In this document: positions 19,002-31,404 of the stretch, one piece after another
Position numbering within the stretch: the first letter of the stretch is position 1
Layout: every line of letters starts with the position of its first letter
From: Platynereis dumerilii
Lineage: Eukaryota > Annelida > Polychaeta > Phyllodocida > Nereididae
Direction: 5' to 3'
Length of the DNA: 64,000 bases
Assembly: GCA_026936325.1 (NCBI GenBank)
Contig: JAPTHN010000001.1
Location: forward strand, 74,903,380 to 74,967,379
The notes under the pieces: generated by a model
What the model saw: only the letters and a program-made list of their open reading frames with translations
Told to the model about the DNA's origin: nothing
The model's database searches: none
Translations under genes and position numbers: made by a program

Positions 19002-22000
19002 ACAGCGCTCCTGAATAAATTTCAAGATTAAAAAAATACAACAAGAAAACCGAAAGCGCACGCTTACAGAGCAGGGTCAGGAGTACATTTTAAGACAAAA
19101 ACCGAAAAATTCCATTGGAAAAAATTTTGAGTTATTATGATTCGACCTATCGGGAGAATCATCTTGTTTTCTTTGATTTTATTATTATTATTATTATTAT
19201 TTTTTTCTTGGCCAGTAGGTTTTTGTGCTAGAGACTTGAAACTTGGTACATATATAGTCCATGGTTAGTACTTCATTTTGGGAGAAGATGGTTGACCTTG
19301 ACCTTGAACTCAAGGTCACAGGTCATCTCAAAGTCGAAAATTGGAAAACTTAAAAGTGGAATAACTTTTTTAATATTACAAGAATCAATTTGAAACTTTG
19401 GAATATATATATAAACATGTATCCCAACATTTGTAACCCATAATTGTTTTTGTGCAATGAGGGTAAGGGGGTAATTACCCCAATTTGACTAAAACAGGTT
19501 TGCACAGGTTTCCAGAAAAACTAAGCAAGCTAGAAACTCAGTTCTTTCACTGATAGGTAGCCTGACTAACCATTCAAGGTAAGTGATATTTTATATTTTG
19601 ATTATGTGAAGGGGTAACTATGTAATGGGGTGTTGAAAATAGGGTGTTTTGCCCCAAGAGTGAAAACATTGTAAAACTTTGGTTTTAATGAAAGGATTTC
19701 AATGATAGTCTGGTAATATATTAATGGTTTCTGTATTATGTAATCCTTGTTGCCCGAAGCTTGGTAATTACCCCCCAAAAAGGGGTAAATGTCTATAACT
19801 TGTGATTGACCTGGACGATTTTCTTCAAATTTTGCACACGTTTGGGAATTTGACTCAGGCACATATTAAACGAATAAATTTAACAGTATTGCCAACATAG
19901 GGTATTTACCCTCGTAATCAATGCCAAAAGGGGTGAATATATATTTTGAGGAGTTATGTTGTTCAAAATGGAATATCAGCTGTATGTTTGGTCTACGGGT
20001 ATCCGGTTGGATTTTACTGGATGAAAAGTTTCTGTTTTGGGTAATTACCCCCAAAAGGGGTAAATGTCTATAACTTGTGATTGACATGGACGATTTACTT
20101 CAAATTTTGCACACGTTTGGGATATTGACTCAGGCACATATTAAACAAATAATTTTAACAGTATTGCCAACATAGGGTATTTACCCTCGTAATCAATGCC
20201 AAAAGGGGTGAATATATATTTTGAGGAGTTATGTTGTTCAAAATGGAATATCAGCTGTATGTTGGGTCTACTGCTATCCGGTTGGATTTTACTGGATGAA
20301 AACTTTCTGTTTTGGGTAATTACCCCCAAAAGGGGTAAATGACTATAACTTGTGATTGACATGGACGATTTACTTCAAATTTTGCACACGTTTGTGACAT
20401 TGACTCAGACACATGCTAAAAGGAAAAAATTCACAGAATAGGGTGATTTACCCTCGTAATCAAGTTCTAAGGGGGTAAATACATATTTTGAAGAACTTGG
20501 TTGTTTAAAATGGAATATTAGTTGCACGTTTGGTCTAGGTTATTCGTATGGATGTTACGGGATGAAAAGTTTCGGTTTTTAATAATTACCCCCAAAAGGG
20601 GTAAATGACTATAACTTGTGACTGACAAGGACGATTTACTTCAAATTTTGCACACGTATGGGATATTGACTCAGGCACATGTTGAAAGAGAAAATGTTAC
20701 AATATAGGATAATTTACCCTCGTAATCAAGGTCAAAGGGGGGTAAATACGTATTTTGAGGAATTTGGTTGTTTAAAATGGAATGTCAAGTTTATGTTGGA
20801 TCTAGGCTTGTACTTAATGGATGTTACTGGATGAACAGTTTCGGTTTTAGGTAGTAACCCCCAAAAGGGGTAAATGGCTATATCTTGTGATTGACATGGA
20901 CAATTTTCTTCAAATTTTGCATGGGCTAAGTGTGTCTACTTTACGACATAATATAAGTAGAAACTTCAGCTTACAGGGTCTCTACCATAATAGTCCGACA
21001 TAGTCTCATATAATTTGTTTTACTCATATATTTGAGGTCGAATCATTGCCTAACCTTTTTAAAGGTTGAATACTAGTTTCCATTTTAATTTTTTTGTTTA
21101 TCACACTCATATTTTCATGCTGAAATTGGGGCAAAGAAAGCTGTTAAAGACATTTAGGATGTTTAGGGAGGCAAATGTTGATGGTAAGACATTATTCTTT
21201 AATTTACATTACCATTGTATCTGTGTTAGATATGCATTGGCTAAAAATAGTTTGCAGAGTGTGATAAACACATGCAGATGCACATTTATCCAAGAAATGA
21301 ATTTGTTGCCCCAGTTAATTGATTTGATCGTTTGTTGTGAATGTTTCACCCTCTTGTAGCTTGATTTGAATTTAATTTAGCCTTTCTTTTTTAATTTTTG
21401 CAATTTTTTTCATCAAAATATGACAATTCAAATGAGTTAAATTTGAGGATCATTCTTACTGAGACTGAATGTGATTTATATAAATTGCTTCAATATATCA
21501 TAAATGCTAAGAAATAAACCCCAACTGTGGCTTTTTGTGATCCAAGAGTTGAGTTAATGAATATTACTGACGGCATTTTTTTGCAATAAATTCAGGACAT
21601 AAAACTCGTTTAATGGACTAACTAACTCATCAGAGCCATCATAATATGAACATGAGATGCTAAATAGCTTGACAATTGATACTGAAAAACAATATGACAT
21701 TGAAAGAGATTCACTCACGTGCAAACAACAGCAAATTTAGACAACTGAGCAATGATGGATCAAATAATCACAATAAAAGATATCTAATAGAAGCTATAAG
21801 CTGATTATGATGCAAAGGTATTGTTCTTTTAACTTCTGCATCTGCTGACATTTGAAGATATTGATGAACAAAATCTCACAGACATAATATGATAACAAAA
21901 AACAAACAATTCTGTAATGAGAAAAGGCATGAAATATCCATATATCATGTAATATACATTCAATTTTGCTAAAACTGGCCTGAATACAATAAATCATACA

Positions 22001-22394
22001 GAGGCAATTATTAAAAGCTGCAAACTAACCTGCAGATGTGTTAATTCCGATAACATGCAGTCACATGTGTTTATCACACCCTGCACAATATTTCCGGTCT
22101 AAACATTATCTAACACGGATACAATGGTAACGTAAATTTAAGAATAATGTCTTACCATCGACATTTGCCTCCCTAAACATCCTAAATGTCTTTAACAGCT
22201 TTCTTTGTCCCAATTTCAGCATGAAAATATGAGTGTGATAAACAAAAAACTTAAAATGAATATAACTCAAAATTTTCCCAACAGAATTTTTCGGTTTTTG
22301 TCTTAAAATGTGCTCCTGACCCTGATCTATAAGTGTGTGCTTTCGGTTTTCTTGTTGAATTTTTTTAATATTGAAATTTATCCAGGAGCGCTGT
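19002..22394. mobile_element. 3.4-kb TIR element carrying a 274-bp satellite
   Basis: Inverted repeats of about 135 bp (19002-19137 and 22257-22394) start ACAGCGCTCCTG and include AAAACCGAAAGC and AAGACAAAAACCG. A second inverted pair (about 21090-21260 and 22050-22250) lies further inside. The flanks continue the same host module (GTTGTCAGT on the left, the CAACAATATCTCTTTGGGC segment on the right), supporting insertion into it. No transposase frame is recognised, so the element is probably non-autonomous. Confidence 0.7.
19766..20930. repeat. Tandem satellite, about 274-bp period, 4+ copies
   Basis: Copies begin with TAATTACCCCCAAAAGGGG at about 19766, 20040, 20316, 20580 and (diverged) 20850. 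Each holds TATAACTTGTGATTGAC, CAAATTTTGCACACG and TTTACCCTCGTAATCAA. The 73-86 codon frames across it are translations of the repeat, not genes. Copies diverge progressively to the right. Confidence 0.9.
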
Positions 22395-23212
22395 ATTTCT
22401 TCATTGAAAAAAAAAATTTAATTACAAATTGAAAATTTGTTTTTGGACAAGAATTTTCTTGACAATTTTGAGTAGGTTTCTGTGACGTAACAAGGTTAGT
22501 GTTGGACATCGTCAACAATATCTCTTTGGGCATTATGTTTCAGTCCATACTGTTCTCTAAATCTGAGAATTAACAAAGCCCAATAGATTCTGGTTATCAC
22601 AGATTTATATAATATTACACATTTATTTATGCAATAAACATAACCAAAATCTGATTGATATCAAATCCTGGCTATTATTTTTATATAACTGTCTCTATAT
22701 TTGTTAATAGGGCAGGTGGGTGGGTCGCTGGTCAAAACAAATCTGGCGCGAACTGTGTTTACCTGCGCAACGACCCGGAAACACATCGTCACTTTCGCTT
22801 CGACCCGGAAACACATCGTCACTTTCGCTTCGGCGCAATTAATACATTTTACGACAATAAAATGTTGACAATATGTCGTTTGACACTTCCTTTTAAAAAA
22901 CTTTGTCTTAAGCAGTTTTTGTGCTCCAATATTTGAATCCCTGGACTGATTTTCAACATCAGTGGTGGTTTCTGGCATTGGAATTAGTGTAAGGTGCTTT
23001 CGAGTAAAGAGCCCACAAAGAGCATTTAATCTATGGTTTGTCCTCTAACAGCCAGGAAAAGGACAACTCAATTGGAAATCTGGCTGGTGGTGATGGTATT
23101 GTTCCAGATGAAATAAGTATTTCTTGAATGACTTTTTGTATTTCTGCTAAATGAAAAAAGAAAGCATTGTGACATCTTTGAATTTCTGAACGTACTCTAA
23201 CATATCTTTCTC
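22395..23212 (-). pseudogene. Degraded module remainder with a 30-bp duplication
   Basis: The 5' side of the interrupted module (minus-strand match to KEILLRISN) lies at about 22480-22560, followed by A/T-rich sequence. A perfect 30-bp tandem duplication (unit starting CGACCCGGAAACACATCG) spans about 22771-22830. The segment around 23040-23160 resembles the FGTIPS segment of other copies. Confidence 0.4.
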
Positions 23213-23425
23213 GGGGTAAGGAAGGTTGGTTTATTGGTAGCATGCTAGTCTCCCAGTCGCTGGATCCAGGGTTCGAATCCAGCTCTTGTCGGGTCACTTT
23301 GGCCTATGATGGACGGCTGTTTCTATCATCCTTTGCCTCATTGCCACGTCCTCCTGTCCTAATTAGCCTACCAAGTGCATACATACAGGAAGTTAAGCCC
23401 CAATCATCCATCCATCTAGCAACAT
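23213..23425 (+). mobile_element. SINE family A copy
   Basis: This is a well-preserved copy. It has an A-box-like TTGGTAGCATGC, B box GGTTCGAATCC, the body TAATTAGCCTACCAAGTGC, GCCCCAATCATCC and a short ATCC tail. Confidence 0.85.
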
Positions 23426-23459
23426 GCCCATGAAGAGAATTTACTCTATGGTTTGTCCT

Positions 23460-23580
23460 CTAACAGCCAGGAAAAGGACAACTCACTTGGAAATCTGGCC
23501 GTTGATGATGGACATAATCTCCAAGACCTTTCTCCTTCAGCCATGACGCAACATCGTCGGTTGTCCACTCAGAAGAACAC
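23460..23580 (-). CDS. SAM-like domain exon (start of domain)
   Basis: The minus strand reads SSEWTTDDVASWLKEKGLGD after an acceptor ending TTTTTCAG at about 23580. The pattern W-x-x-x-D-V-x-x-W-L-x-x-x-G-L-x-x-Y is the first half of a sterile alpha motif (SAM) domain, usually a protein-protein interaction module. What follows does not resemble the second half, so the rest is either in another exon or lost. This is one of several near-identical exons in the window. Confidence 0.55.
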
Positions 23581-23739
23581 CTGAAAAATATATTAATGAG
23601 AGCTCCTCGAAGGCAAAATAATTGGCGCTGATGAGGAACCGCAGAGTTACAAAATATGTCGGGCACAGCGGATGGCAATCACGCAAAACACACGTATATC
23701 TTAGAACAGATAAAAAAACATCTACAATCAAGTGCGAAG

Positions 23740-24620
23740 TTTGTTGTTTCCAGGAACTGAGTGCGATTTGGAATCTGTAGACTTCCTGGGAACTGGGTCT
23801 GGCGGGGATTCTGTGGACAGAAAATTTGGCACAAGGTGGACCGAATTCCAGGTGGTTGACTTGCAGGTCCTTTTTTTCACCTCATACACCAGACTAAGAG
23901 CCAGGGACTGGGCCAGGTGTGGATTCTGTTGATGTGCCATGAACAGAATGTGGTATCCGTAGACGAAATGGGTCAGGTGGGGATTCTGTGGACATGCCAG
24001 GAACTGATATGTATGGATGTGCTAGGAACTTGGCCAGGTGTGGATTCTGTTGATGCGCCTGGAACTGAGTCCAACGTGTAATCCGTAGACAGTCTTTCTT
24101 CCAGCTATCGCTTCCGCTTGTCACCGCAGTGAGCTTCCAAGAGGAAGCGAGAGCTGGAAGAAAGACCATTTTCCACATGGTCCGTTGACGGTCCTCTAAG
24201 GACTCCCACTCAACAAGGTGGCTCAAGGGTGTCTTTTGCCATTCTTATGCCATTCTTATGCCAATCGCAATTTCTATTGGTTCAATAGCACCCAACTTTT
24301 CCTCCTTACTATACTTTGTTAGCTGATATGAACTTGGTGCAGAGTCCGAAATGTCATAGAAAAAGTATGCTTGATTGATTTGTGAATCAATCTGTTTTTT
24401 GTTTTGTTTTTTTCAAAAGCAGTTCCATGTTGAACAAATTATTGACACAGGGAGTGTCTTGTGATGTTGGAATTTTCCAAATGAAATAAGTATTTGTTGA
24501 ATGGCCATTTTACATTTCAACAAAATGGACAAAGAGAGCATTGTTAGGAGCACCTTTGAATTTCTGAATGTACTCTCTTTTCTACGCCAGTCACGATGCA
24601 ACCTTATCGGTTGTCAACTC
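23740..24620 (-). pseudogene. SAM/PST-rich module copy
   Basis: The minus strand carries PST-rich repeats (TSTESPPDP, VPGMSTES) at about 23745-24080. A conserved stretch with LEDRQRTMWKMVFLPAL follows at about 24090-24230, then the diverged YQLTKY-like part and a SAM-like start near 24590. Frames are interrupted. The conserved order suggests a decayed paralogous gene segment. Confidence 0.5.
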
Positions 24621-25149
24621 AGAAGGACTCCTTGTCAGAACCAATTCTTTTTACTCCGACATTTGAATTCCTGGACTAATTTTCAAAATCAAGGCTTGTG
24701 GCACTGGATTTAATGTCCCATGCTTCCGATGTGACTATGTCCTCTCACAGCTAGGAACAGGACAACTCACTTGGCTTGGAAGTCTGGCCAGTGATGTTGG
24801 AATTGTTCCAAATGACATAAGTATTTGTTGAATGACACTTTTACATTTCCGCAAAATGAAAACATAGGCTGCGTAGCAGCAAACCTTAAGCGAAAAAACA
24901 ACATTTAAAAAGGACACCATTACACCATAATAGTGATGTGAAACTAATTGCATGTAGTATTTACAATAGTGGCCCGATCTTGGTCTGAAATTATCTATAC
25001 GCTCCGCCATGTGCCCGCCTGCAGGCAAGGGTACGTTGACCGATGGAAAGCCCTTACTAGACCTATGTAATATGGACCAGTTTCATGCATAAACAAGGAA
25101 TAAGTTGTGAGGTATGGGTCAGAATATTTGAAAAAGCATTAAGAATAAT

Positions 25150-25945
25150 AATCAAGCAGACCAACAAAAGGCGCTAAAATATTATATAGGTGATGTATAT
25201 AAAATTTCATCTACATGCAATGACGGCCAAGTTTTGGCCTGGAAACAAAAAATAATAATTTTAATATTTTTTTGTCAATATTTCAAGATGTATAGAATAT
25301 CGATGAATCACACCCACAAAAGGCACAAATTTATCATATAGGTGACATGTGTAACATATTTCATCCATGTACATGCAATTGTGGGCAAATTTTGGCCCAA
25401 AATGCAAAAAAAAAAAAATTTTTAATACATTTTTCTCAATATTCCAAAAAGTGTGGAATATCAATCAATCAGACCATGTAAAGATACAAAAGACTGTATA
25501 GGCTACATGTGTAAAAAATTTCATCCATGTACATGTATTAGGGGCTGAGTTCTAGCCCGGACATGAAAAAAATGATTTTTCTCAATATTCAAAAAAGTAC
25601 AAAATATCCATCCATGAGACAATCAAAAGGCACAATTAGACCATACAGGCTACATGTGTACCAAATTTCATCCATGTGCATGCAACAGGGGCTGAGTCCT
25701 AGCCCGGAAACGAAAAAAATAATTTTTTTATATTTTGCTCAATATTTCAAAAATTACAAAAGTTCCATCAATCAAACCATCAAAAGGCACAACTAGACCA
25801 TATAGGCTACATGTGTACCAAATTTCATCCATATACATTCAATAGGGGCTGAGTACTGGCCCGGAAGCTATCTATCCGCCCGGACGCCCGCCCGGCGGAC
25901 GGACAACTTTTGACCAAAGTGATAACAATACCTTCTTCGAACTTC
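25150..25945. repeat. About 152-bp tandem repeat, five copies
   Basis: Copies share GGCTACATGTGTACCAAATT, TCATCCATGTACATGCAA and GGGGCTGAGTCCTAGCCCGG, at about 25190, 25341, 25500, 25648 and 25803. The array ends in a GC-rich segment (CGCCCGGACGCCCGCC) and GAACTTCGTTCGCTGAAGG, which looks like the end of a larger repeat element. Confidence 0.8.
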
Positions 25946-26022
25946 GTTCGCTGAAGGTAAAAAGAAAGCGTTGTGAGTGGCTCCTTTGAATTTCTGATTG
26001 TACTCTTTCATGTCTTTCTCAG

Positions 26023-26262
26023 GGGCAGGGTTGGTTTAGTGGTAGTGTGCTAGGCTGACAATGGATGGGTCCAGGGTTCAAATCCAGCTCTTGCCGGGTC
26101 ACTTAGGCCTATGATGGATGGCTGTTTCTATCATCCTATGATGGATGGCTGTTTCGATCATCCTGTGTCTCATTGCCGTGTCCTCCTCCTGTCCTAATTA
26201 GCCTACCAAGTGCATAAATACAGGACATAAAGCCCCAATCATCTATCATCATCCATCTAGCA
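26023..26262 (+). mobile_element. SINE family A copy
   Basis: It has the tRNA-like head, GGTTCAAATCC B box and conserved body. A 30-bp internal duplication (repeat of CTATGATGGATGGCTGTTTC) is specific to this copy. The tail is ATC-rich. Confidence 0.85.
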
Positions 26263-26425
26263 ATGTGCCGTTGAAGAGAATTTGCTCTATGGTTTGTCCT
26301 CTAACAGCCAGTAAAGGACAACTCACTTGGAAACCTGGTCAGTGATGATGGAATTGTTCCAAATGAAATAATCATATGTTTAATGACCATTTTTCATTTC
26401 TACAAATTGGAAAAAGAAAGCATTT

Positions 26426-26722
26426 CTAAACGTACTCTCCAAGACCTTTCTCCTTCAGCCATGACGCAACATCGTCGGTTGTCCACTCAGAAGAACACCT
26501 GAAAAAAAAAAACAGTCTTAACAACTCCTGCAGTGGGTCAGGCGGGGATTCTGTGAATGTGTAAGGAACTGACTCCGATGTGGAGTCCGCAGACGTTCTG
26601 GGAACTTTGTCAGGTGGGGATTCTGAGGACATTCCAGGAACTGAGTCCGATGTTGAATCTGTAGACGTCATGGGAACTGGTTCAGGTGGGGATTCTGTGG
26701 GTGTGCCAGGAACCGAGTCCAA
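26426..26722 (-). CDS. SAM-like exon with adjoining PST-rich repeat
   Basis: On the minus strand a PST-rich repeat (VPGTPTESPPEPVP, TSTDSTSDSVPG) lies at about 26530-26720. It is followed by a strong acceptor (a T run ending CAG at about 26500) and the SAM-like start CSSEWTTDDVASWLKEKG. The repeat stays open for about 60 codons, supporting a once-coding linker. A stop directly after GLGEYV suggests this copy is decayed. Confidence 0.5.
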   Translation of the reverse strand: MDSVPGTPTESPPEPVPMTSTDSTSDSVPGMSSESPPDKVPRTSADSTSESVPYTFTESPPDPLQELLRLFFFFRCSSEWTTDDVASWLKEKGLGEYV

Positions 26723-26839
26723 TGTGTCAGTTAGTAAAGAATTAGATCATTAAGTGCAAACAATGCAATTTTATAGGTAAAAAACACCAAATTTCTATAA
26801 AAAATTTATAAAATTTCTATAGAAATAAGCCGGCACAAG

Positions 26840-27160
26840 CACCGGCACCTGTTTTTAGCCTGGCTCGCCAGGCTAATTCAGGAGTAATGGTCTGAAAATA
26901 TTGTCTGTCAACTCTACTGCTCAATAACTACAGGTTCAATATATCTGTTTTTGTGTTTTATCGGTTTGTTAGGGTAGCTAGATGTATGGAAATTACTTTT
27001 TTTTTTCAATTTCAAAAATTTTTTTTTCCAAGATTTGAAAAAAAAAAAAATTAAACTTTTAACACTAATTTTTTTTTCTTTCAAAAATAGGAAATCGGGC
27101 AACTTCTTTTTTTTAAAATTTAAACATTTTTTGCTCCAAGATTTAAAATTTTTTTTCCTA
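26840..27160. other. A/T-rich flank with long T and A runs
   Basis: Poly-T and poly-A runs up to about 13 bp flank the left arm of the inverted array. Similar homopolymer-rich sequence flanks the right arm after 34135. No gene is seen. Confidence 0.6.
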
Positions 27161-27214
27161 AAAAAAAGAAAAAATTACGGAAGCCATTTTAGGACATGAA
27201 AAAAAAAAAAAAAG

Positions 27215-28235
27215 TTAAATTGTACAAACGATTTACTATATTGTACAAACAATCTAGTAAATTGTACAAACAGTTTACTAAACTGTACAAACCATTTACT
27301 ACATTGTACAAACAATATACTATATTGTACAAACAATCTAGTAAATCGTTTGTACAATATAGTACATTGTACAAACAATGTACTATATTGTACAAACGAT
27401 TTAAATTGCTATATTGTACAAACGATTTACTACATTGTACAAACGATTTACTACATTGTACAAACAATTTACTACATTGTACAAACAATTTACTACATTG
27501 TACAAACAATTTACTACATTGTACAAACAATCTAGTAAATTGTACAAACAATCTAGTAAATTGTACAAACAATATAGTAAATTGTACAAACGGTTTACTA
27601 CATTGTACAAACGATGTACTACATTGTACAAACAATGTAGTATATTGTACAAACAATGTACTATATTGTACAAACAATGTACTATATTGTACAAACAATT
27701 TAAACTGCTATATTGTACAAACGATTTACTACATTGTACAAACGATTTACTACATTGTACAAACGATTTACTACATTGTACAAACGATTTACTACATTGT
27801 ACAAACGATTTACTACATTGTACAAACAATATAGTATATTGTACAAACAATATAGCAAATTGTACAAACGGTTTACTACATTGTACAAACGATTTACTAC
27901 ATTGTACAAACAATTTACTACATTGTACAAACGATTTACTACATTGTACAAACGATTTACTACATTGTACAAACAATATAGTATATTGTACAAACAATAT
28001 AGCAAATTGTACAAACGGTTTACTACATTGTACAAACAATTTACTACATTGTACAAACGATTTACTACATTGTACAAACGATTTACTACATTGTACAAAC
28101 GATTTACTACATTGTACAAACGATTTACTACATTGTACAAACAATATAGTATATTGTACAAACAATCTAGTATATTGTACAAACAATCTAGTAAATTGTA
28201 CAAACAATATAGTACATTTGTACAAAGGATTTACT
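27215..28235. repeat. 21-bp satellite array, left arm (about 49 units)
   Basis: The typical unit is TTGTACAAACGATTTACTACA; variants change CGAT to CAAT or ACTACA to ATAGTA. Each unit carries the 8-bp palindrome TTGTACAA. Because 21 is a multiple of three and most units lack stops, several frames on both strands stay open (YKRFTTL, NDLLHCT, TIYYIVQ; LYNVVNR, FVQCSKS). These are not proteins. Confidence 0.92.
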
Positions 28236-28242
28236 AACTTGT

Positions 28243-28363
28243 ACAAATAATCTATCTATCTATCTATCTATCTATCTACCTCTCTATCTACCTATCTGTC
28301 TACCTATCTGTCTACCTATCTATCAACCTATCTATCTACCTATCTATCTACCTATCTATCTAC

Positions 28364-28429
<66 letters not shown>

Positions 28430-28651
28430 GTCTCCATCAGTTTTTCAGCATTTTCTCACCCAAAGATAGATAGAGAGATAGAGAGATAGATAGATGGATG
28501 ATTGGAGCTTTATGTCCTGCATTTATGCACTTGATAGGCTAGGGAGGACATGGCAATGATTTGAAGGATGATTGAAGCAGCTGTCGGACATATATAGGCC
28601 CAGGTGACAGACCAAGGTCTAGCATGCTACCACCTGACCAACCCTCCCCCT

Positions 28652-28722
<71 letters not shown>

Positions 28723-28865
28723 TGATAGATGGATAGACAGATAGATAGATAGATAGATAGATAGACAGATAGGTAGTTTACAGAATTTCTGACGTCAGTT
28801 ATTTCTTTCTGTTTATTCCAACATTTGAGGGAGAGACTTGATCAAACTTTGGGATGTATACCTGC
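28243..28865. repeat. TATC and GATA arrays with an inverted partial SINE
   Basis: A TATC array (28243-28432) and a GATA array (about 28650-28775) flank an inverted, truncated SINE family A copy (about 28490-28652). The SINE lacks most of its tRNA-like head. Confidence 0.8.
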
Positions 28866-29600
28866 TAAATCGTTTGTACGATCTAGTAAATCGTTTGCAC
28901 GATTTAGTAAATCGTTTGTACGATTTAGTAAATCGTTTGTACGATTTAGTAAATTGTTTGTACAATATAGTTGACTCTGGCTTCACCACTAGATTGTCAT
29001 TTGCAAGATTGAAGATTGTGAGTCAACCAATGGTCGGATTGACTTCAAATAAATTTCATTTTGAAGATATTGAGTTCAGCTATATGGGCATATGTGTTGT
29101 TTTGTGAAGAATTAAAAGGAAAGTGGTCAAAATAAAACGCGAAGATGAGGTACGGAAAATGTTGTTTTTTCGCACTTGTCTCCTAGTTCATCAATGTTCA
29201 GCCTGGTTCAATAAATCGTTTAAACGATGTGGTAAATCGTTTAAACGATGTAGTAAATCGTTTAAACGATGTAGTAAATCGTTTAAACGATGTAGTAAAT
29301 CGTTTAAACGATGTAGTAAATCGTTTAAACGATGTAGTAAATCGTTTAAACGATGTAGTAAATCGTACAAACGATATAGCTGACACTGGCTCTATCACTG
29401 AATTGTCATTTGCAAGATTGAAGATTGTGAGCCAACCACTGGTCTGATTGACTTCAAATAAATTGCATTTTGAAGCTATTGACTTCAACTATATGCTGAT
29501 ATGTTTTGTTTTGCCATAAATTAACAAGAAGTTGGTCAAAATAAAACGCGAAGATGAGGTACGGAAAATTCTGGGTTTTTTTTGCAGTTGTCTCCGAGTT
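28866..29600. repeat. Two array-plus-module units inside the foldback structure
   Basis: Unit 1 has 21-bp repeats (AAATCGTTTGTACGATTTAGT) at 28866-28970 followed by a module of about 225 bp. Unit 2 has the variant AAATCGTTTAAACGATGTAGT at 29208-29380, whose core ATCGTTTAAACGAT is a perfect 14-bp palindrome, followed by a related module. Modules share TCATTTGCAAGATTGAAG, TTGACTTCAAATAAATT and AACGCGAAGATGAGGTACGG. Confidence 0.85.
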
Positions 29601-29672
29601 CAGTAGTGTTCAGGGTATTTATCAATGTCTTATTTCATTATCTGTTCCATATACATATATAAAATTCCACAG

Positions 29673-29711
29673 ATAAAAGACAGATAGATAGATATCTATA
29701 TAGATATCTAT

Positions 29712-29772
<61 letters not shown>

Positions 29773-29797
29773 CAGACAGATAGACAGATAGATAGAT
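29673..29797. repeat. GATA microsatellite
   Basis: GATA tetramers with short GACA interruptions. Open frames reading YLSI are by-products of the repeat. Confidence 0.9.
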
Positions 29798-30837
29798 CTA
29801 TATCAACTGTTGACAAGATGAGCTTTGAAGACATATTATACCAATTCATCAATCATTCTATTTATATCTATTTATCCAGCCATCCATCTAAATGGATGTC
29901 ATTACATGGCATAGGCTACTGTAGGTAGGAGATGATTAAATTTCGGGGGGCCTGAAAAATTAAAAATTTTCTGCTGCAAGCTTCCTGAAAATTGCTGCAG
30001 CCCCGCCAGTCCCCTCCGCCTCCTAGTTTTAATACAGTGACAATACCTGAATACCTAAATCAGTTCAATTTCTAAATCAGATCAGTTCAATTTCTAAATC
30101 AGATAAGTTCAATTTCTAAATCAGATCCAAAGTTCAAACTCACATTTGCATGCATATCAGGAGCCACAATTATAAATCTAAGTGATATTCAGTTGATCTT
30201 TAAATGTCGCACATCTAAACTGCTCACACTTAAAAACGATTTTTTGACATCTCATCAATTACTATGAGTCACAAAGAGTATCTTTTGCAGTGAAATGGTC
30301 CTATTGTTTTTTGTTGTTTTTTTTCATAACTTTCTTCACAAGTTTTCAATATATCACCTGTCTGATTTCATAAGTCTAAATCGAAAATTTATGAAAGTCC
30401 TTTTGACAGAAATCTGCCCAACTCCTCAAACAGGCCTAAAAGGTAGTAATTTGTGCAAATGACATAGATACCAAAAATGTAGGGAAATTCAGTGGACACA
30501 TGAAATATTGAGCAGTTTGTAAAAACCACTCATTCTAGAGAAAATCGGGTATAAGTGTGCACCGGTGAAGGCCACAACTTTAGGCAGACATGTGGCTGCT
30601 CCAATAATTTTTTCAAATTTTTCAAATCTGAAATGGGGGGGGGGCACTTATCCATTGGGGCCCCCCCCCCCAATAGCTACGCTACTGCATGATAGAAAGA
30701 TACATAGGAAGATACATAGACAGTGACAAAATAAAAATTATTAGAAACTGGTCATTGAAGGTATTCGTGGCCAATTAAACTGCATGTGACACTGGATGAT
30801 TGCAATGGGATAACAGGGGGAGAATTCATCAAAATTT
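29798..30837. other. Gene-free spacer with small repeats
   Basis: A 23-bp tandem repeat (TTCAATTTCTAAATCAGAT core) occurs three times at about 30064-30126. A poly-G/poly-C segment at about 30636-30673 precedes AATAGCTACGCTACTG, a typical end of a DNA transposon, but the other end was not located. No gene is seen. Confidence 0.55.
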
Positions 30838-31360
30838 GTTATATCGTTTGTACAATGTAGTAAACCGTTTGTACAATGTAGTAAACCGTTTGTACAATGT
30901 AGTAAACCGTTTGTACAATGTAGTAAACCATTTGTACAATGTATAGTAAACCGTTTGTACAAAGTGGTAAACTGTTTGTACAATGTAGTAAACTGTTTGT
31001 ACAATGTAGTAAACCGTTTGTACAATGTAGTAAATCGTTTGTACGATTTAGTAAATCGTTTGTACGATTTAGTAAATCGTTTGTACGATTTAGTAAATCG
31101 TTTGTACGATTTAGTAAATCGTACAAACGATATAGCTGACGCTGGCAAAATCACTGAATTGTCATTTGCAAGATTGAAGATTGTGAGCCAACCACTGGTC
31201 CGATTGACTTCAAATAAATTGCATTTTGAAGATATTGAGCTCAGCTACAAGTACATATGTGTTGTTTTGCCATGAATTAAATATAACGTGGTCAAAATTA
31301 AACGCGAAGTCGTGGTACGGAAAATGTGTTTTTTAACCTTGTTCAACCTTGTTCAATCTG
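30838..31360. repeat. Third array-plus-module unit
   Basis: An array of 21-bp repeats (30838-31130) changes composition part way: AAACCGTTTGTACAATGTAGT units give way to AAATCGTTTGTACGATTTAGT units. The related module follows to about 31360. Confidence 0.85.
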
Positions 31361-31404
31361 GCTGAGTTTTGATGGGTTTTTTTATTGATGTATAACCATA
31401 TGTG

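Noticed and set aside
27196-28250. Several overlapping frames of 170-280 codons on both strands
   Set aside because: All are translations of one 21-bp repeat, open because the period is a multiple of three. No start context, no splice sites and no composition typical of protein.
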